Origin: Methyloceanibacter stevinii
GTDB lineage: Bacteria > Pseudomonadota > Alphaproteobacteria > Rhizobiales > Methyloligellaceae
DNA length: 64,000 bases
Direction: 5' to 3'
Assembly (NCBI RefSeq): GCF_001723355.1
Contig: NZ_LPWE01000013.1
Location: 372,001 to 436,000, forward strand
Shown here: positions 1-9,614 of the stretch, one piece after another
How the letters are laid out: each line of letters opens with the position of its first letter
Numbering within the stretch: the stretch's first letter is position 1
Program-made: the position numbers and the translations under genes
Notes under the pieces: model-generated
What the model was told of the DNA's origin: nothing
What the model saw: the letters and a program-made list of their open reading frames with translations, nothing else
The model's database searches: none

Positions 1-215
<215 letters not shown>

Positions 216-262
216 ATCAAAATCCCAGCAGGTAAGGCAAAGCACCGGAAACGACTCGAAGA

Positions 263-1036
263 ATGCGCATCCTGATTACCAACGACGATGGCGTCGAAGC
301 GGCCGGTCTCGACGTGCTGGAAAAGATCGCCACGGACCTCACGGACGATGTCTGGGTGGTCGCGCCCGAGACGGACAATAGCGGTGCCTCTCACTCGCTG
401 ACACTCGCCGAGCCCTTGCGCATGCGCGAGCTCGGCAAGCGCCGTTATGCGGTGAAGGGTACGCCGACCGACTGCGTGATCATGGGCGTGCGCTATCTCC
501 TGAAGGACCAGCCGCCCGATCTCGTGCTGTCAGGTGTCAATCGCGGCCAGAACCTTGCCGACGACGTGAACTATTCCGGGACCGTCGCCGGGGCCATCGA
601 GGGCTCGCTGCTGGGGATCCCGTCGATCGCCATGAGTCAGGCGATCAGCAATTACGATCATGGTGTGCCGCCCTGGGATACGCCCATGGTCCATGGCGCT
701 GGCCTCGTGCGGAAGCTGCTCGACGCGGGCTGGCCCACGGGCTCGGTGATCAACGTGAATTTCCCGGATTGCTCGCCCGATCAAGTGAAGGGGGTCGCGG
801 TGACCGTGCAGGGGTTCCGCGATACCGCGCTGCTCGATATCGACGACCGCATGGATACGCGCGGCAAGGCCTATTACTGGATCGGCATCGCCAAGCGCGG
901 TCCCAACCCGCCCAAGGGCTCGGACCTGTGGGCGGTTCGCTCCAACCTGATTTCCGTGACGCCGCTTTGCCTCGACTTTACCGACCACGGTGCTCTCTCG
1001 GATCTGGCTTCCGTCTTGGAAGAAAGGGATAAATAG
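263..1036 (+). CDS. surE: 5'/3'-nucleotidase SurE
   Basis: This 257-residue protein is a full-length SurE, a metal-dependent nucleotidase that removes phosphate from nucleoside monophosphates and short polyphosphate and is linked to stationary-phase survival. The metal ligands are visible: Asp8 and Asp9 in TNDDG, Ser40 in the TDNSGASHS stretch and Asn93 in SGVNRG. The start is an ATG directly followed by the conserved RILITNDDG, so it is well fixed. It lies between serS and pcm, all on the plus strand, and nlpD follows. The surE-pcm-nlpD order matches the E. coli arrangement and suggests a joint stress or repair role. Confidence 0.97.
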   Translation: MRILITNDDGVEAAGLDVLEKIATDLTDDVWVVAPETDNSGASHSLTLAEPLRMRELGKRRYAVKGTPTDCVIMGVRYLLKDQPPDLVLSGVNRGQNLADDVNYSGTVAGAIEGSLLGIPSIAMSQAISNYDHGVPPWDTPMVHGAGLVRKLLDAGWPTGSVINVNFPDCSPDQVKGVAVTVQGFRDTALLDIDDRMDTRGKAYYWIGIAKRGPNPPKGSDLWAVRSNLISVTPLCLDFTDHGALSDLASVLEERDK

Positions 1037-1126
1037 TCCCCATCTCGTCGTGCTAGTCCTTACCCAAGAAGGGGAGAATCGGCCGATATTGTCCGGAAAT
1101 CCCATCCGGGGAGGAGATGGACGCTG

Positions 1127-1783
1127 GTGGCGGACATGCAAGACCAGGATGCGCATAACCAGATCGGGCTGATCATGCAGCTCCGGCGGCGCGGTATACG
1201 CGACGCCGACGTCTTGCGCGCCATCGAACGCATCCCACGCGAGCTGTTCGTGGACGACGCCTTTTCCGAGCACGCCTATCAGGACATCGCGCTTCCCATC
1301 GAGTGCGGTCAGACGATTTCGCAGCCCTTCGTGGTCGCGTTCATGACCGAGAAGCTGGATCTCAATCCGACCCAGAAGGTACTCGAGATCGGTACCGGGT
1401 CTGGCTATCAAGCGGCGATCCTGTCTCAGCTTTGCCGCCGGGTTTATACCGTCGAGCGTTGGCGCGAGTTACAGAAGGTGGCCGAGGCGCGGCTTGCCGA
1501 ACTGAAGATCACCAACGTCACCACGATCATCGGCGACGGCTGGCTGGGCTGGCCACCGCAAGCGCCGTTCGACCGCATTATCGTCACCGCCGCCGCGCTC
1601 GATGCGCCCGCCGCCTTGCTAGACCAGCTCAAGGACGGCGGCCGAATGATCATTCCGCTCGGTGAGAACCGCGACACGCAGCAACTGGTACAGATCGACA
1701 AGACTGCCGAGGGCCTCGTCGAGACGCCGCTTCTGCCCGTGCGCTTCGTGCCCTTGGTGCATGGACGCGTGAAGCGCGACTAG
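1127..1783 (+). CDS. pcm: Protein-L-isoaspartate O-methyltransferase
   Basis: The 218-residue product methylates L-isoaspartyl residues in aged proteins using S-adenosylmethionine, which starts their repair. The SAM-binding glycine motif VLEIGTGSGYQAA is at about residues 85-97. The family's substrate motif appears as IECGQTISQP at 58-67, with Cys where Gly is more usual. The start taken is GTG at 1127, preceded by a GGGGAGGAG ribosome-binding site at about 1108-1115. An ATG at 1117 is out of frame. It follows surE by 90 bp and precedes nlpD. Length and motifs fit an active enzyme. Confidence 0.95.
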   Translation: MADMQDQDAHNQIGLIMQLRRRGIRDADVLRAIERIPRELFVDDAFSEHAYQDIALPIECGQTISQPFVVAFMTEKLDLNPTQKVLEIGTGSGYQAAILSQLCRRVYTVERWRELQKVAEARLAELKITNVTTIIGDGWLGWPPQAPFDRIIVTAAALDAPAALLDQLKDGGRMIIPLGENRDTQQLVQIDKTAEGLVETPLLPVRFVPLVHGRVKRD

Positions 1784-1930
1784 ATCTGCCGTGTGAAGCG
1801 CGGTGGACGCGGCTGGCCGAGGCGGCGCGAGACCAAACTTTCGCGTTCCGGCGGGCGGCTCCTTAAAGCCTTGTTTACTGGCCAGGGGCTTAACTGAACC
1901 CATCGAGTATTGCGTGGGGGCCAGCGAATT

Positions 1931-3061
1931 ATGCGCGTGGCATATAGGCCGGATTTCGTCCGGGGGATTTCGTGCGCCGTTGTGGCGCTGGGGACGGCGA
2001 TTGGCGTCGCGGGCTGTAGCGACGACTCTACCCGCTTCAACTATCCCATGCTCGGCATGGGAGATCCCAACACCGTCGACTACTCGACCACGTCATCTAT
2101 ACCGCCGCAGGGCGGCTACCAGCAGGGCGGCTACAATGCGCCCGCGCCGCAGCGCACGGCCGCCTATACGCCCAGCCAGACCCGCTATTACGGTTCACAG
2201 TCCACGCCAGCGCCGGCTGCGCCGAGCGCGTCCTATGCCTCCGGTCCGCGCGTGACCGTGCAGCAGGGCGATACGCTCTCGAGCCTGTCACAACGCTATG
2301 GCGTTCCGATCGGAACGATCCAATCCGCGAACAATCTCGCCGATGCCCGGTTGAGGCCTGGCCAGGTTCTCGTCATGCCCGGCGCGAATATGGCCGGGGC
2401 GATGCGGACCGCGTCGAGCACGCCCGTGGCTCCGGTTGCACAACCGGCGCCCGTCGCGCCGCCGCCCGCGCCAATGGTTCAATCCTCGGCTCAAACCTCG
2501 AACGGTCCGGCCGTTCCGGCGATGCCGGCCATGCCTGCGACGCGTAAGGTGAGCACGACGACGATTTCGGCACCGGCGGACGGCCCCGCATCGCAGACCG
2601 CTCCGGCGGCCTCCGGAACAGGCGTGACCAGCAACGGCCAGCTTCCGACGCCTGAGCCGCTCTCCGGCAACAGCTTCCGCTGGCCCGTCAAGGGACGCAT
2701 CGTCTCCGGCTTCGGCACCAAGCCCGATGGTGGGCACAATGACGGCGTCGACATCTCGGTGCCGCAAGGCACGCCCGTGAAGGCGGCCGAGAACGGTGTC
2801 GTGGCCTATTCGGGGAGCGAGCTGAAGGGCTACGGCAACCTCGTCCTGGTGCGCCACGCCAACAACTGGGTTTCGGCCTACGCCAACAACGAGCAGCTCT
2901 TGGTGAAGCGCGGCGACAAGGTTTCGCGCGGCCAGGTGATCGCCAAGGCGGGGACCAGCGGCACCGCCAGCCAGCCGCAGGTTCACTTCGAACTGCGCAA
3001 AGGCTCGCGTCCCGTCGACCCGACCCAGTATATGAGCAGCATGGCGGCCCAGGCCGACTAG
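1931..3061 (+). CDS. nlpD: NlpD-like lipoprotein: LysM plus degenerate LytM (M23) domain
   Basis: A 376-residue envelope lipoprotein. The N-terminus has a signal peptide ending in the lipobox VAGC (Cys29), then a low-complexity Gln/Pro/Ala linker, one LysM domain at about 107-151 for peptidoglycan binding, a second Ala/Pro linker and a LytM/M23 domain at about 250-370. The zinc-site residues look changed: the usual HxGxD reads NDGVD, the YAH position reads YAN, and HLHFE reads QVHFE. The same losses mark E. coli NlpD, an activator of cell-wall amidases rather than a peptidase. ATG at 1931 is preferred over TTG at 1910 because it gives a normal lipoprotein signal. The position after surE-pcm supports the name. 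Confidence 0.85.
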   Translation: MRVAYRPDFVRGISCAVVALGTAIGVAGCSDDSTRFNYPMLGMGDPNTVDYSTTSSIPPQGGYQQGGYNAPAPQRTAAYTPSQTRYYGSQSTPAPAAPSASYASGPRVTVQQGDTLSSLSQRYGVPIGTIQSANNLADARLRPGQVLVMPGANMAGAMRTASSTPVAPVAQPAPVAPPPAPMVQSSAQTSNGPAVPAMPAMPATRKVSTTTISAPADGPASQTAPAASGTGVTSNGQLPTPEPLSGNSFRWPVKGRIVSGFGTKPDGGHNDGVDISVPQGTPVKAAENGVVAYSGSELKGYGNLVLVRHANNWVSAYANNEQLLVKRGDKVSRGQVIAKAGTSGTASQPQVHFELRKGSRPVDPTQYMSSMAAQAD

Positions 3062-3085
3062 AGAGGCTGCGCTACAGCGTCTTGT

Positions 3086-4045
3086 CTATAGGGTCTTGCC
3101 GAGACGTCCCGCCAAATCCTGAATGAACTGCCACGCGACGCGGCCCGAGCGGCTGCCGCGCGTTGTCGCCCATTCCAGGGCCTCGCGGTCGATGTCGAGG
3201 TCGGGCGCGTCGAGCCCGTAATGGTCCGCGTAGCCGCGAACCATGGCGAGATAGTCGTCCTGGCTGCAGTGGTGGAAGCCGATCCAAAGGCCGAAACGGT
3301 CCGAGAGCGAGACCTTCTCCTCCACGGCTTCGCCCGGATTGATGGCGGTCGAGGATTCGTTTTCCATCATCTCGCGCGGCATCAGGTGACGCCGGTTCGA
3401 TGTGGCGTAGAGCACCACATTGGCGGGGCGGCCTTCGATGCCGCCTTCGAGCACCGCTTTCAGCGACTTGTAGGAGTTGTCGACGGCCTCGAAGGAGAGG
3501 TCGTCGCAGAAGAGGATGAAGCGGTCGTCCGACGCGGCGCGCAAAAGGCCAAGGACCCGGGGCAGGGCGGCGATGTCCTCCCGATGGATTTCGATCAGCT
3601 TCAGATTCGGGTGGGTTTGGTTCAGGGCCGCATGGGTGGCCTTGATCAAAGAGCTCTTGCCCATGCCGCGTGCACCCCAAAGGAGCGCGTTGTTGGCGGG
3701 TAGCCCGCGCGCGAAGCGTTCCGTGTTTGCGAACAGGAGGTCCTTGTTGCGATCGACGCCTTTGAGAAGGGGTAGCGGCACGAAATTGACCGTGGGAACC
3801 GGGACAAAACTGGTGGTTTCCGCCTGAAACAGAAAAGCGCCTGCTTGCGAAAAGTCCGGGTCGGCGGGCGCGGCCGGTCCGAGCCGCTCCAGGGCGCGCG
3901 CGAGACGCTCCAAAACCCCGGAAATCGGTTCCTGAAAGTTCATAAGGGCACCGTTGCAAAGGCGGGCAAGCTCAGTATAGTCGCGCACAATCGCGCGCTG
4001 GAGCCTGCTCGCACAAACGCTTGCGAGACACGCCAAATCGGCCAA
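3086..4045 (-). CDS. AAA ATPase of the DUF815 family
   Basis: A 319-residue P-loop ATPase of the DUF815 family, often annotated as an ATPase next to yajC in alphaproteobacteria. The Walker A motif GARGMGKSS is at 124-132 and Walker B is FILFCDD at 176-182. The C-terminal part carries GRSGRVAWQF, typical of the family. The role is not established; the distant resemblance to DnaA/IstB-type ATPases says only that it is a nucleotide-driven protein. It converges with nlpD, whose stop is 24 bp away, and is divergent from yajC. The first ATG is used; an internal ATG at 3943 (Met35) is a credible alternative because the first 34 residues are not obviously conserved. Confidence 0.85.
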   Translation of the reverse strand: MADLACLASVCASRLQRAIVRDYTELARLCNGALMNFQEPISGVLERLARALERLGPAAPADPDFSQAGAFLFQAETTSFVPVPTVNFVPLPLLKGVDRNKDLLFANTERFARGLPANNALLWGARGMGKSSLIKATHAALNQTHPNLKLIEIHREDIAALPRVLGLLRAASDDRFILFCDDLSFEAVDNSYKSLKAVLEGGIEGRPANVVLYATSNRRHLMPREMMENESSTAINPGEAVEEKVSLSDRFGLWIGFHHCSQDDYLAMVRGYADHYGLDAPDLDIDREALEWATTRGSRSGRVAWQFIQDLAGRLGKTL

Positions 4046-4082
4046 TTCCGGCCATCCTTAAGCCAACCGGGAGAGACGAGCA

Positions 4083-4428
4083 ATGAGTGGTTTTGCCTAT
4101 GCGCAGGCGGGTGGAGGCGGTTTGGAGGCTCTCAACAGCCTGCTCATCCCGACCATTCTCATCATCGGCATCATGTATTTCCTGATGATCCGGCCGCAGC
4201 AGAAGCGGATGAAGGAACATCGGGCGATGATCGAGCGCTCCGCCGGGGCGATACGGTCGTGACGTCCGGTGGAATCATTGGCAAGGTCACCAAGCCGACG
4301 AGGCCGAGTTGCAGGTCGAGGTGGCTGACGGCGTTCGGATCAAGGTCCTGCGGACGTCGATCTCCGAAGTGCGCGGCAAGGGGGATGCTGCGACCCCGGC
4401 CAAATCCGAATCCAAGACGGCCGAGTAG
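4083..4428 (+). pseudogene. yajC: yajC (preprotein translocase subunit) with two frameshifts
   Basis: YajC is a small single-span inner-membrane partner of SecDF. The first frame from ATG 4083 reads a membrane segment LLIPTILIIGIMYFLMI and the hallmark RPQQKRMKEHR, then hits a stop at 4260. The rest of YajC is present in other frames: RRGDTVVTSGGIIGKVTK in the next frame, then ADEAELQVEVADGVRIKV through a TAG at 4426-4428. Restoring one G near 4236 and one near 4295 gives a continuous protein of 115 residues, the usual family length. It lies 48 bp before secD. Two losses so close together in an otherwise conserved gene point to sequence error, although real inactivation cannot be excluded. 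Confidence 0.85.
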
Positions 4429-4476
4429 AGCCCGAAGCAAAGAACCGTCGACTGACCTGGAGTTACAAATCCGGCT

Positions 4477-6090
4477 ATGCTGCATTTCCAAAAATGGAAG
4501 GTGATACTCGTCGGCGCCATCGTGCTCGCCGGCTTCATCTTCGCAGCTCCCAATCTGTTTCCGTCTTCCGCTTTGCAGGGCCTGCCTAGCTGGGTTCCCC
4601 AGAAGCAGGTCAATCTTGGCCTCGATCTCCAAGGTGGCGCGCATCTGCTCTACCGCATCGACGAGACGGAACTGGTGGACGATTGGCTCGATACGATCCG
4701 CGGCGATGTGCGTGAGACGCTGCGCAGCAATCGGATTGGCTACATCGATCTCGACATGAATTCCTCGAATCGGTCGGTCTCGGTCCGGATCCGCAAGCCC
4801 GAGGATGTCGACAAATCCTATAGCGAACTGAGGAAGCTCGTGGCGCCGGTCGGTAACGATGTGTTCGGCGGCTTCTCCGGCAACGACATGGACATCGCGA
4901 AGAGCGGCGATCAGATCACGCTGACGGCTACGGAAGTCGGCTTGAACGAGCGCATCAGCTCGGCGATCCAGGCCTCGATCGAGACCATCCGCCGCCGCGT
5001 GGACGCGTTCGGGACGACCGAGCCCAGCATCCAGCGGGAAGGGCGCGACCGTATCCTCGTTCAGGTGCCGGGCGTCTCGGACGTGCAGCGCCTCAAGGGC
5101 CTGATCGGCGAGACCGGTAAGCTCGAATTCAAGCTCGTCGATCCTTCCGTGAACGCGGCGGAGATCGCCATGACCAAGAAGGTCCCGCCGGGCGACGAGT
5201 TGCTCTATTCCGAGGACGAGCCGCCGATCCCGTACGTGCTGAAGGACCGGGTCCTGGTAAGCGGCGAAAGTCTCGTCGATTCCCAACCGGGCTTCGATGC
5301 CCGTAACGGCGAGCCCGTTGTAAATTTCCGCTTTGATGCGGCGGGCGCGAAGCGCTTCGGCCGCGCGACCCAGGACAACGTGGGTCTACCCTTCGCCATC
5401 GTCCTCGATAACAAGGTCATCTCCGCTCCCGTCATCCGTGAGCCTATCTTGGGCGGTTCGGGCCAGATCAGCGGCAACTTCACGGTCCAGGAAGCGAACG
5501 ATCTGTCGGTTCTGCTGCGCTCGGGCGCGCTGCCGGCCAAGCTGAGCGTGATCGAAGAGCGGACCGTGGGCGCGAGCCTCGGCGCCGACTCCATCAATAG
5601 CGGACAGAAGGCCGCACTCGCCGGCATGCTTCTGGTCGTGCTGTTCATGTTCGCTGCATACGGTCTGTTCGGCGCCTTCGCCAATATCGCTCTGCTGGTG
5701 AACGTGGCGCTGATCTTCGCCGTGCTGTCGCTCATGGGCGCGACCCTGACGTTGCCCGGTATCGCGGGCATCGTGCTTGTGATCGGTATCGCGGTCGATG
5801 CGAACGTGCTCATCAACGAGCGCATCCGCGAAGAGATCCGGGCAGGGAAGTCTCCGATTGCAGCCGTCGATTCAGGCTACTCGCGAGCGCTCATCGCCAT
5901 CATCGACTCGAACGTCACGACGCTGATCGCGGTGCTCGTGCTGTTCTGGCTCGGCTCCGGTCCCGTTCGCGGTTTTGCCGTGACGCTCACGATCGGCATT
6001 CTCGCATCGATGTTCACCGCCGTGACGGTGACACGCATGCTGGTTGCGGCTTGGCTGCGCTGGAAGCGGCCCAAAGAACTCCCGCTTTAG
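4477..6090 (+). CDS. secD: Protein translocase subunit SecD
   Basis: A 537-residue SecD, the larger half of the proton-driven SecDF device that pulls exported proteins through SecYEG on the periplasmic side. Visible features are the first membrane span near residues 7-25, the D1 motif LGLDLQGGAHLLYRID, a large periplasmic P1 region and five C-terminal spans with the family signature GIAGIVLVIGIAVDANVLI followed by NERIREE. It is complete and in frame. It begins 48 bp after yajC and is followed by secF with an 11-bp gap, forming the usual yajC-secD-secF operon. Confidence 0.97.
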   Translation: MLHFQKWKVILVGAIVLAGFIFAAPNLFPSSALQGLPSWVPQKQVNLGLDLQGGAHLLYRIDETELVDDWLDTIRGDVRETLRSNRIGYIDLDMNSSNRSVSVRIRKPEDVDKSYSELRKLVAPVGNDVFGGFSGNDMDIAKSGDQITLTATEVGLNERISSAIQASIETIRRRVDAFGTTEPSIQREGRDRILVQVPGVSDVQRLKGLIGETGKLEFKLVDPSVNAAEIAMTKKVPPGDELLYSEDEPPIPYVLKDRVLVSGESLVDSQPGFDARNGEPVVNFRFDAAGAKRFGRATQDNVGLPFAIVLDNKVISAPVIREPILGGSGQISGNFTVQEANDLSVLLRSGALPAKLSVIEERTVGASLGADSINSGQKAALAGMLLVVLFMFAAYGLFGAFANIALLVNVALIFAVLSLMGATLTLPGIAGIVLVIGIAVDANVLINERIREEIRAGKSPIAAVDSGYSRALIAIIDSNVTTLIAVLVLFWLGSGPVRGFAVTLTIGILASMFTAVTVTRMLVAAWLRWKRPKELPL

Positions 6091-6101
6091 AGGAAGCACT
6101 C

Positions 6102-7070
6102 ATGTTTCGCGGCATCACACTCGTTCCGCCCGACACCAAGATCGATTTCGTCAGTCAACGTGCGATCACTTGGTTCGTTTCCGCCTTTCTCACGGTCGTG
6201 CCACTCGTGCTCGTCGCGACGGTCGGGCTCAACATGGGCATCGACTTCCAAGGCGGCACGCTGATCGAGGTAAAGACCAAGGAGAACCCGGCACAGCTTG
6301 CCGATATCCGCGGAAAGATCAGCGATCTCGGGCTCGGCGAAGTTCAGATTCAGGAGTTCGGCGCCCCGGACGAAGTGCTGATCCGCATCGCGTCCCAGCC
6401 GACCGAGGAAGAGCAGCAGGCTTCGATCGCGAAGGTCAAGGAGGCGCTGGGAGACAGCGTCACTTATCGCCGGACCGAAATCGTGGGGCCGACGATTTCG
6501 TCCGAGCTGATCGCCGGCGGCACGCTAGCTGTTGTCGTCGCGATGATTGGCATCTTGATTTATGTGTGGTTCCGGTTCGAATGGCAGTTCGCGGTCGCCG
6601 CTATTGCTTCGCTGGTGCACGACGTCACCGCTACGATCGGCCTCTACGCGCTGCTGCAGCTCGAATTCAACGTCTCGAGTATCGCGGCGATCCTCACCAT
6701 CATCGGTTACTCGCTGAACGATAAGGTCGTCATCTTCGACCGGATTCGTGAGAATCTGCGCAAGTACAAGCGCATGCCGTTGGTCGAGTTGCTCGATCGT
6801 TCGATCAACGAGATGTTGTCGCGCGCCATCCTCACCCACGTCACCACGCTGCTCGCTATGCTGCCGTTCCTGTTCTTCGGCGGCGAGGCGATTTACGGGT
6901 TCGCCGTCGCCATGTGCTTCGGCATCGTCGTGGGCGCCTATTCATCGATCTTCGTCGCATCGCCCATGCAGCTCATTCTCGGCGTGCAGCGCGAGGCGTT
7001 CTCCGGAAGCCCCAGCTCGGCGAAGGGCAAGGCTGAGAAGGGCGACGCAGAGGCCGCGGCCCGCGCATAA
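6102..7070 (+). CDS. secF: Protein translocase subunit SecF
   Basis: A 322-residue SecF, the smaller partner of SecD in the inner membrane. It shows a first span at about 24-44, the motif GIDFQGGTLIEV, a short periplasmic domain and five further spans including the signature IGYSLNDKVVIFDRIREN, in which Asp and Arg serve proton coupling. The ATG at 6102 is chosen because it follows secD's stop with an AGGA ribosome site at 6091-6094; the frame is open further upstream but that part overlaps secD. The C-terminal tail is Lys/Glu/Ala rich and cytosolic. Confidence 0.96.
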   Translation: MFRGITLVPPDTKIDFVSQRAITWFVSAFLTVVPLVLVATVGLNMGIDFQGGTLIEVKTKENPAQLADIRGKISDLGLGEVQIQEFGAPDEVLIRIASQPTEEEQQASIAKVKEALGDSVTYRRTEIVGPTISSELIAGGTLAVVVAMIGILIYVWFRFEWQFAVAAIASLVHDVTATIGLYALLQLEFNVSSIAAILTIIGYSLNDKVVIFDRIRENLRKYKRMPLVELLDRSINEMLSRAILTHVTTLLAMLPFLFFGGEAIYGFAVAMCFGIVVGAYSSIFVASPMQLILGVQREAFSGSPSSAKGKAEKGDAEAAARA

Positions 7071-7086
7071 GCTTTGAGGCCATGAT

Positions 7087-7938
7087 GTGAAGGAGCGGGA
7101 GCGAGAAGCAACGGTCCAACGGATGGCCCGTCAAGCCGATCCCGACCGCGCTATCGCCGCGCTGTTCGCGCCATCGCCGGTGCGGGACGATCTCTTCGCC
7201 CTGTTTGCACTGAACGGCGAGTTGGCCCGCATTGCCGAACAAGTCAGCGAACCTGGCCTCGGGGCTATCCGGCTGCAATGGTGGCGCGACGCTCTCGAGC
7301 GCGCCGAAACGGGCGAGACGACAGGCCATCCCGTGGCGGATGCCTTCGGCGATGTTCTTGCGCGGCGCAACCTGTCGCGGGAACGGATCGCCGGGCTGAT
7401 CGATGCGCGCAGTTTCGATATCGGCGAAACCGTCATGCCGGATACCCGCACCCTGGACGCCTACCTCTTCGATACGACAGGAGGGCTCTTTGCGCTTGCG
7501 GCCGAGATCGTCGGCGCCAAAGGGGAGAACCAGAGCCTCATTGCGCAAGCCGCCGGCCAGGCCTATGGGCGGGTTCGCGTGATGCGCAGCCTTCCGGCGC
7601 TCGCCGCCAAGGGCCGGACCTATCTTGCCGCCGATGCGCTGGAAAAATCGGGCACGACACCCGCCGATATCTTCGCCGGCAACACGACGCCGGGGTTGAT
7701 CGCGCTCCTTTCGGACATGCGGGAGGAGGCGCGCGCCGCACTGCACGAGGCGTATTTCCACCTGCATGGCGAAGGCATGAAAGGGACGGGCCTGGACGCG
7801 GCAGGGCAGACGGCGTATCTACCGCTTGCCCTCGTGGAGCCTTACCTCAAAGCGCTGGCGAAGGTGAAAGACCCGCTGCACGACATCGCGCGCATCAATC
7901 CGCTCACACGCCTGTGGCGTCTAATGCGCGCGCGATAG
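7087..7938 (+). CDS. Squalene/phytoene synthase family protein (NDUFAF6-like)
   Basis: A 283-residue protein of the squalene/phytoene synthase superfamily. The stretch FALFALNGELARI and the motif IRLQWWRDALE at 61-71 match the NDUFAF6-like branch, found near secDF in many alphaproteobacteria and, in mitochondria, linked to respiratory complex I assembly. The paired Asp-rich DxxxD motifs of true phytoene synthases are not clear, so prenyl synthase activity should not be assumed. The start is GTG at 7087; the nearby ATG ATG at 7082-7087 is closed by a stop at once. It lies 16 bp after secF, probably co-transcribed, and converges with trmFO. Confidence 0.85.
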   Translation: MKEREREATVQRMARQADPDRAIAALFAPSPVRDDLFALFALNGELARIAEQVSEPGLGAIRLQWWRDALERAETGETTGHPVADAFGDVLARRNLSRERIAGLIDARSFDIGETVMPDTRTLDAYLFDTTGGLFALAAEIVGAKGENQSLIAQAAGQAYGRVRVMRSLPALAAKGRTYLAADALEKSGTTPADIFAGNTTPGLIALLSDMREEARAALHEAYFHLHGEGMKGTGLDAAGQTAYLPLALVEPYLKALAKVKDPLHDIARINPLTRLWRLMRAR

Positions 7939-7941
7939 GGA

Positions 7942-9372
7942 TCACTCCGCGGCGGCCGAGCTCGCCGAGCCAAGCCAGCTTTCCAAATCCGCGAGCGCGC
8001 GGGCCGACATCGCGTTCTTGCGTGCGAGCGCCTTGGTCTGGCGCCGACCGTCCGCGCGCGGTTCTTTGGTCTTGGGCTGGCGCGGCACGGTGACGGGGGG
8101 AAACAGACCGAAGTTCACGTTCATGGGTTGGAAGCTGCGGCTGCCGCTCTCGCTTTCGACGCTCAAATGTCCGCCGGTGATGTGGGCCAGCAGCGCCCCC
8201 AGCGCGGTCGTGGGCGGCGGCGGCGTCACAGCCCGGCCCAGCCATTCGGCGGCGGCGAAGCGTCCGGCGATCAGCCCGATCGCGGCGGACTCCACATAGC
8301 CTTCGACCCCTGTGACTTGGCCGGCAAAACGCAAGCTCGGCCGTGCTTTGAGACGCAAGCTGCCGTCGAGCAGAACGGGACTGTTCAGGAACGTGTTGCG
8401 GTGCAGACCCCCGAGCCGCGCGAACTCGGCATTCTCGAGGCCCGGGATCATGCGGAACACGCGGACCTGCTCGGCATATTTCAACTTGGTCTGGAAGCCG
8501 ACCATGTTCCAGAGCGTGCCGAGCGCGTTATCCTGACGAAGTTGGATGACCGCGTAGGGTTTCTCGTCCGGGCGGTGGGCGTTGGTGAGGCCCACAGGCT
8601 TCAACGGTCCATAGCGCAGCGTGTCGGCGCCGCGCTCCGCCATCACCTCGATCGGCAGACAGCCTTCGAAATAGGGCGTCTTCTCGAAGTCCTTGAACTC
8701 CGTCTTCTCCCCGGCAAGGAGCGCCGCGATGAAAGCGTCGTACTGCGCTTTGTCGAGCGGACAGTTGATATAGTCGGCGCCTGTTCCGCCGGGGCCGACC
8801 TTGTCGTACCGGGACTGACGCCAGCACACATCCATGTCGATGGACTCGAAGTGTACGATCGGCGCGATGGCATCGAAAAAGGCGAGCTCCTCTTCGCCGG
8901 TCAGGGCATCGATTGCTTTGGCGAGGGGCTCCGATGTCAGGGGACCTGTGGCGACAATCACGCTGCGCCACGCTTCGGGCGGCAGTCCGGCAATCTCGCC
9001 GCGCTCGATCTGCACGAGGCGATGGGTCTCCAGCGCCTCGGTGACGGCCGCCGAGAATCCGTCGCGGTCGACCGCGAGCGCACCGCCCGCCGGCAGCTTG
9101 TGGGCGTCCGCCGAGGCCATGACGATGGACCCGGACCGGCGCATCTCCTCATGCAGGAGCCCGACGGCGTTTGCTTCGAAATCGTCGGAGCGGAAGGAGT
9201 TCGAGCACACGAGCTCGGCCAGCCCGTCCGTCTTGTGGGCGTCGGTCTGACGCTCCGGCCGCATCTCATGGAGGGTTACGGGCACACCGGCCTTCGCGAG
9301 CTGCCAGGCCGCTTCGCTGCCCGCAAGCCCGCCGCCGATCACATGAACTGTCTCTGTCGTCGCTGTTGTCAT
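7942..9372 (-). CDS. trmFO: Methylenetetrahydrofolate-tRNA-(uracil-5-)-methyltransferase TrmFO
   Basis: A 476-residue FAD-dependent enzyme that makes ribothymidine at position 54 of tRNAs using methylenetetrahydrofolate. The FAD dinucleotide-binding motif GGGLAGSE is at 13-20. The conserved [11 protein letters not shown] with its Cys, and later the [10 protein letters not shown] and [11 protein letters not shown] blocks, identify TrmFO rather than its paralogue GidA. Length matches the family. It ends 4 bp from the phytoene-synthase-like gene and is convergent with it. The C-terminal extension is basic and Ala-rich. Confidence 0.96.
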   Translation of the reverse strand: MTTATTETVHVIGGGLAGSEAAWQLAKAGVPVTLHEMRPERQTDAHKTDGLAELVCSNSFRSDDFEANAVGLLHEEMRRSGSIVMASADAHKLPAGGALAVDRDGFSAAVTEALETHRLVQIERGEIAGLPPEAWRSVIVATGPLTSEPLAKAIDALTGEEELAFFDAIAPIVHFESIDMDVCWRQSRYDKVGPGGTGADYINCPLDKAQYDAFIAALLAGEKTEFKDFEKTPYFEGCLPIEVMAERGADTLRYGPLKPVGLTNAHRPDEKPYAVIQLRQDNALGTLWNMVGFQTKLKYAEQVRVFRMIPGLENAEFARLGGLHRNTFLNSPVLLDGSLRLKARPSLRFAGQVTGVEGYVESAAIGLIAGRFAAAEWLGRAVTPPPPTTALGALLAHITGGHLSVESESGSRSFQPMNVNFGLFPPVTVPRQPKTKEPRADGRRQTKALARKNAMSARALADLESWLGSASSAAAE

Positions 9373-9614
9373 TGGCGTAGCTAGTCCCGCCAGCTCCCTG
9401 TTTCAAGCGCTTTGGACGGGAAAATGGCCTGTTCGGGGCGTTGACCGGCAGTTCACGGTCTCGCGCTCATTCGATCTATCCTGTGAAGCGGCGGGAAACC
9501 TTATTTGCCGGACGTTCTTGCTTGTCGTGCCAGGGCATCGCAGGGTGCAATTAGCCAATGCCGAAAGCGGGCAATTTCGGCAAATTTGAGCTTTGTGGGA
9601 GACGTCGCGTCATC

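Noticed and set aside
4171-5286. 371-residue minus-strand frame
   Set aside because: It is antisense to yajC and secD and has low-complexity Ala/Asp/Arg content.
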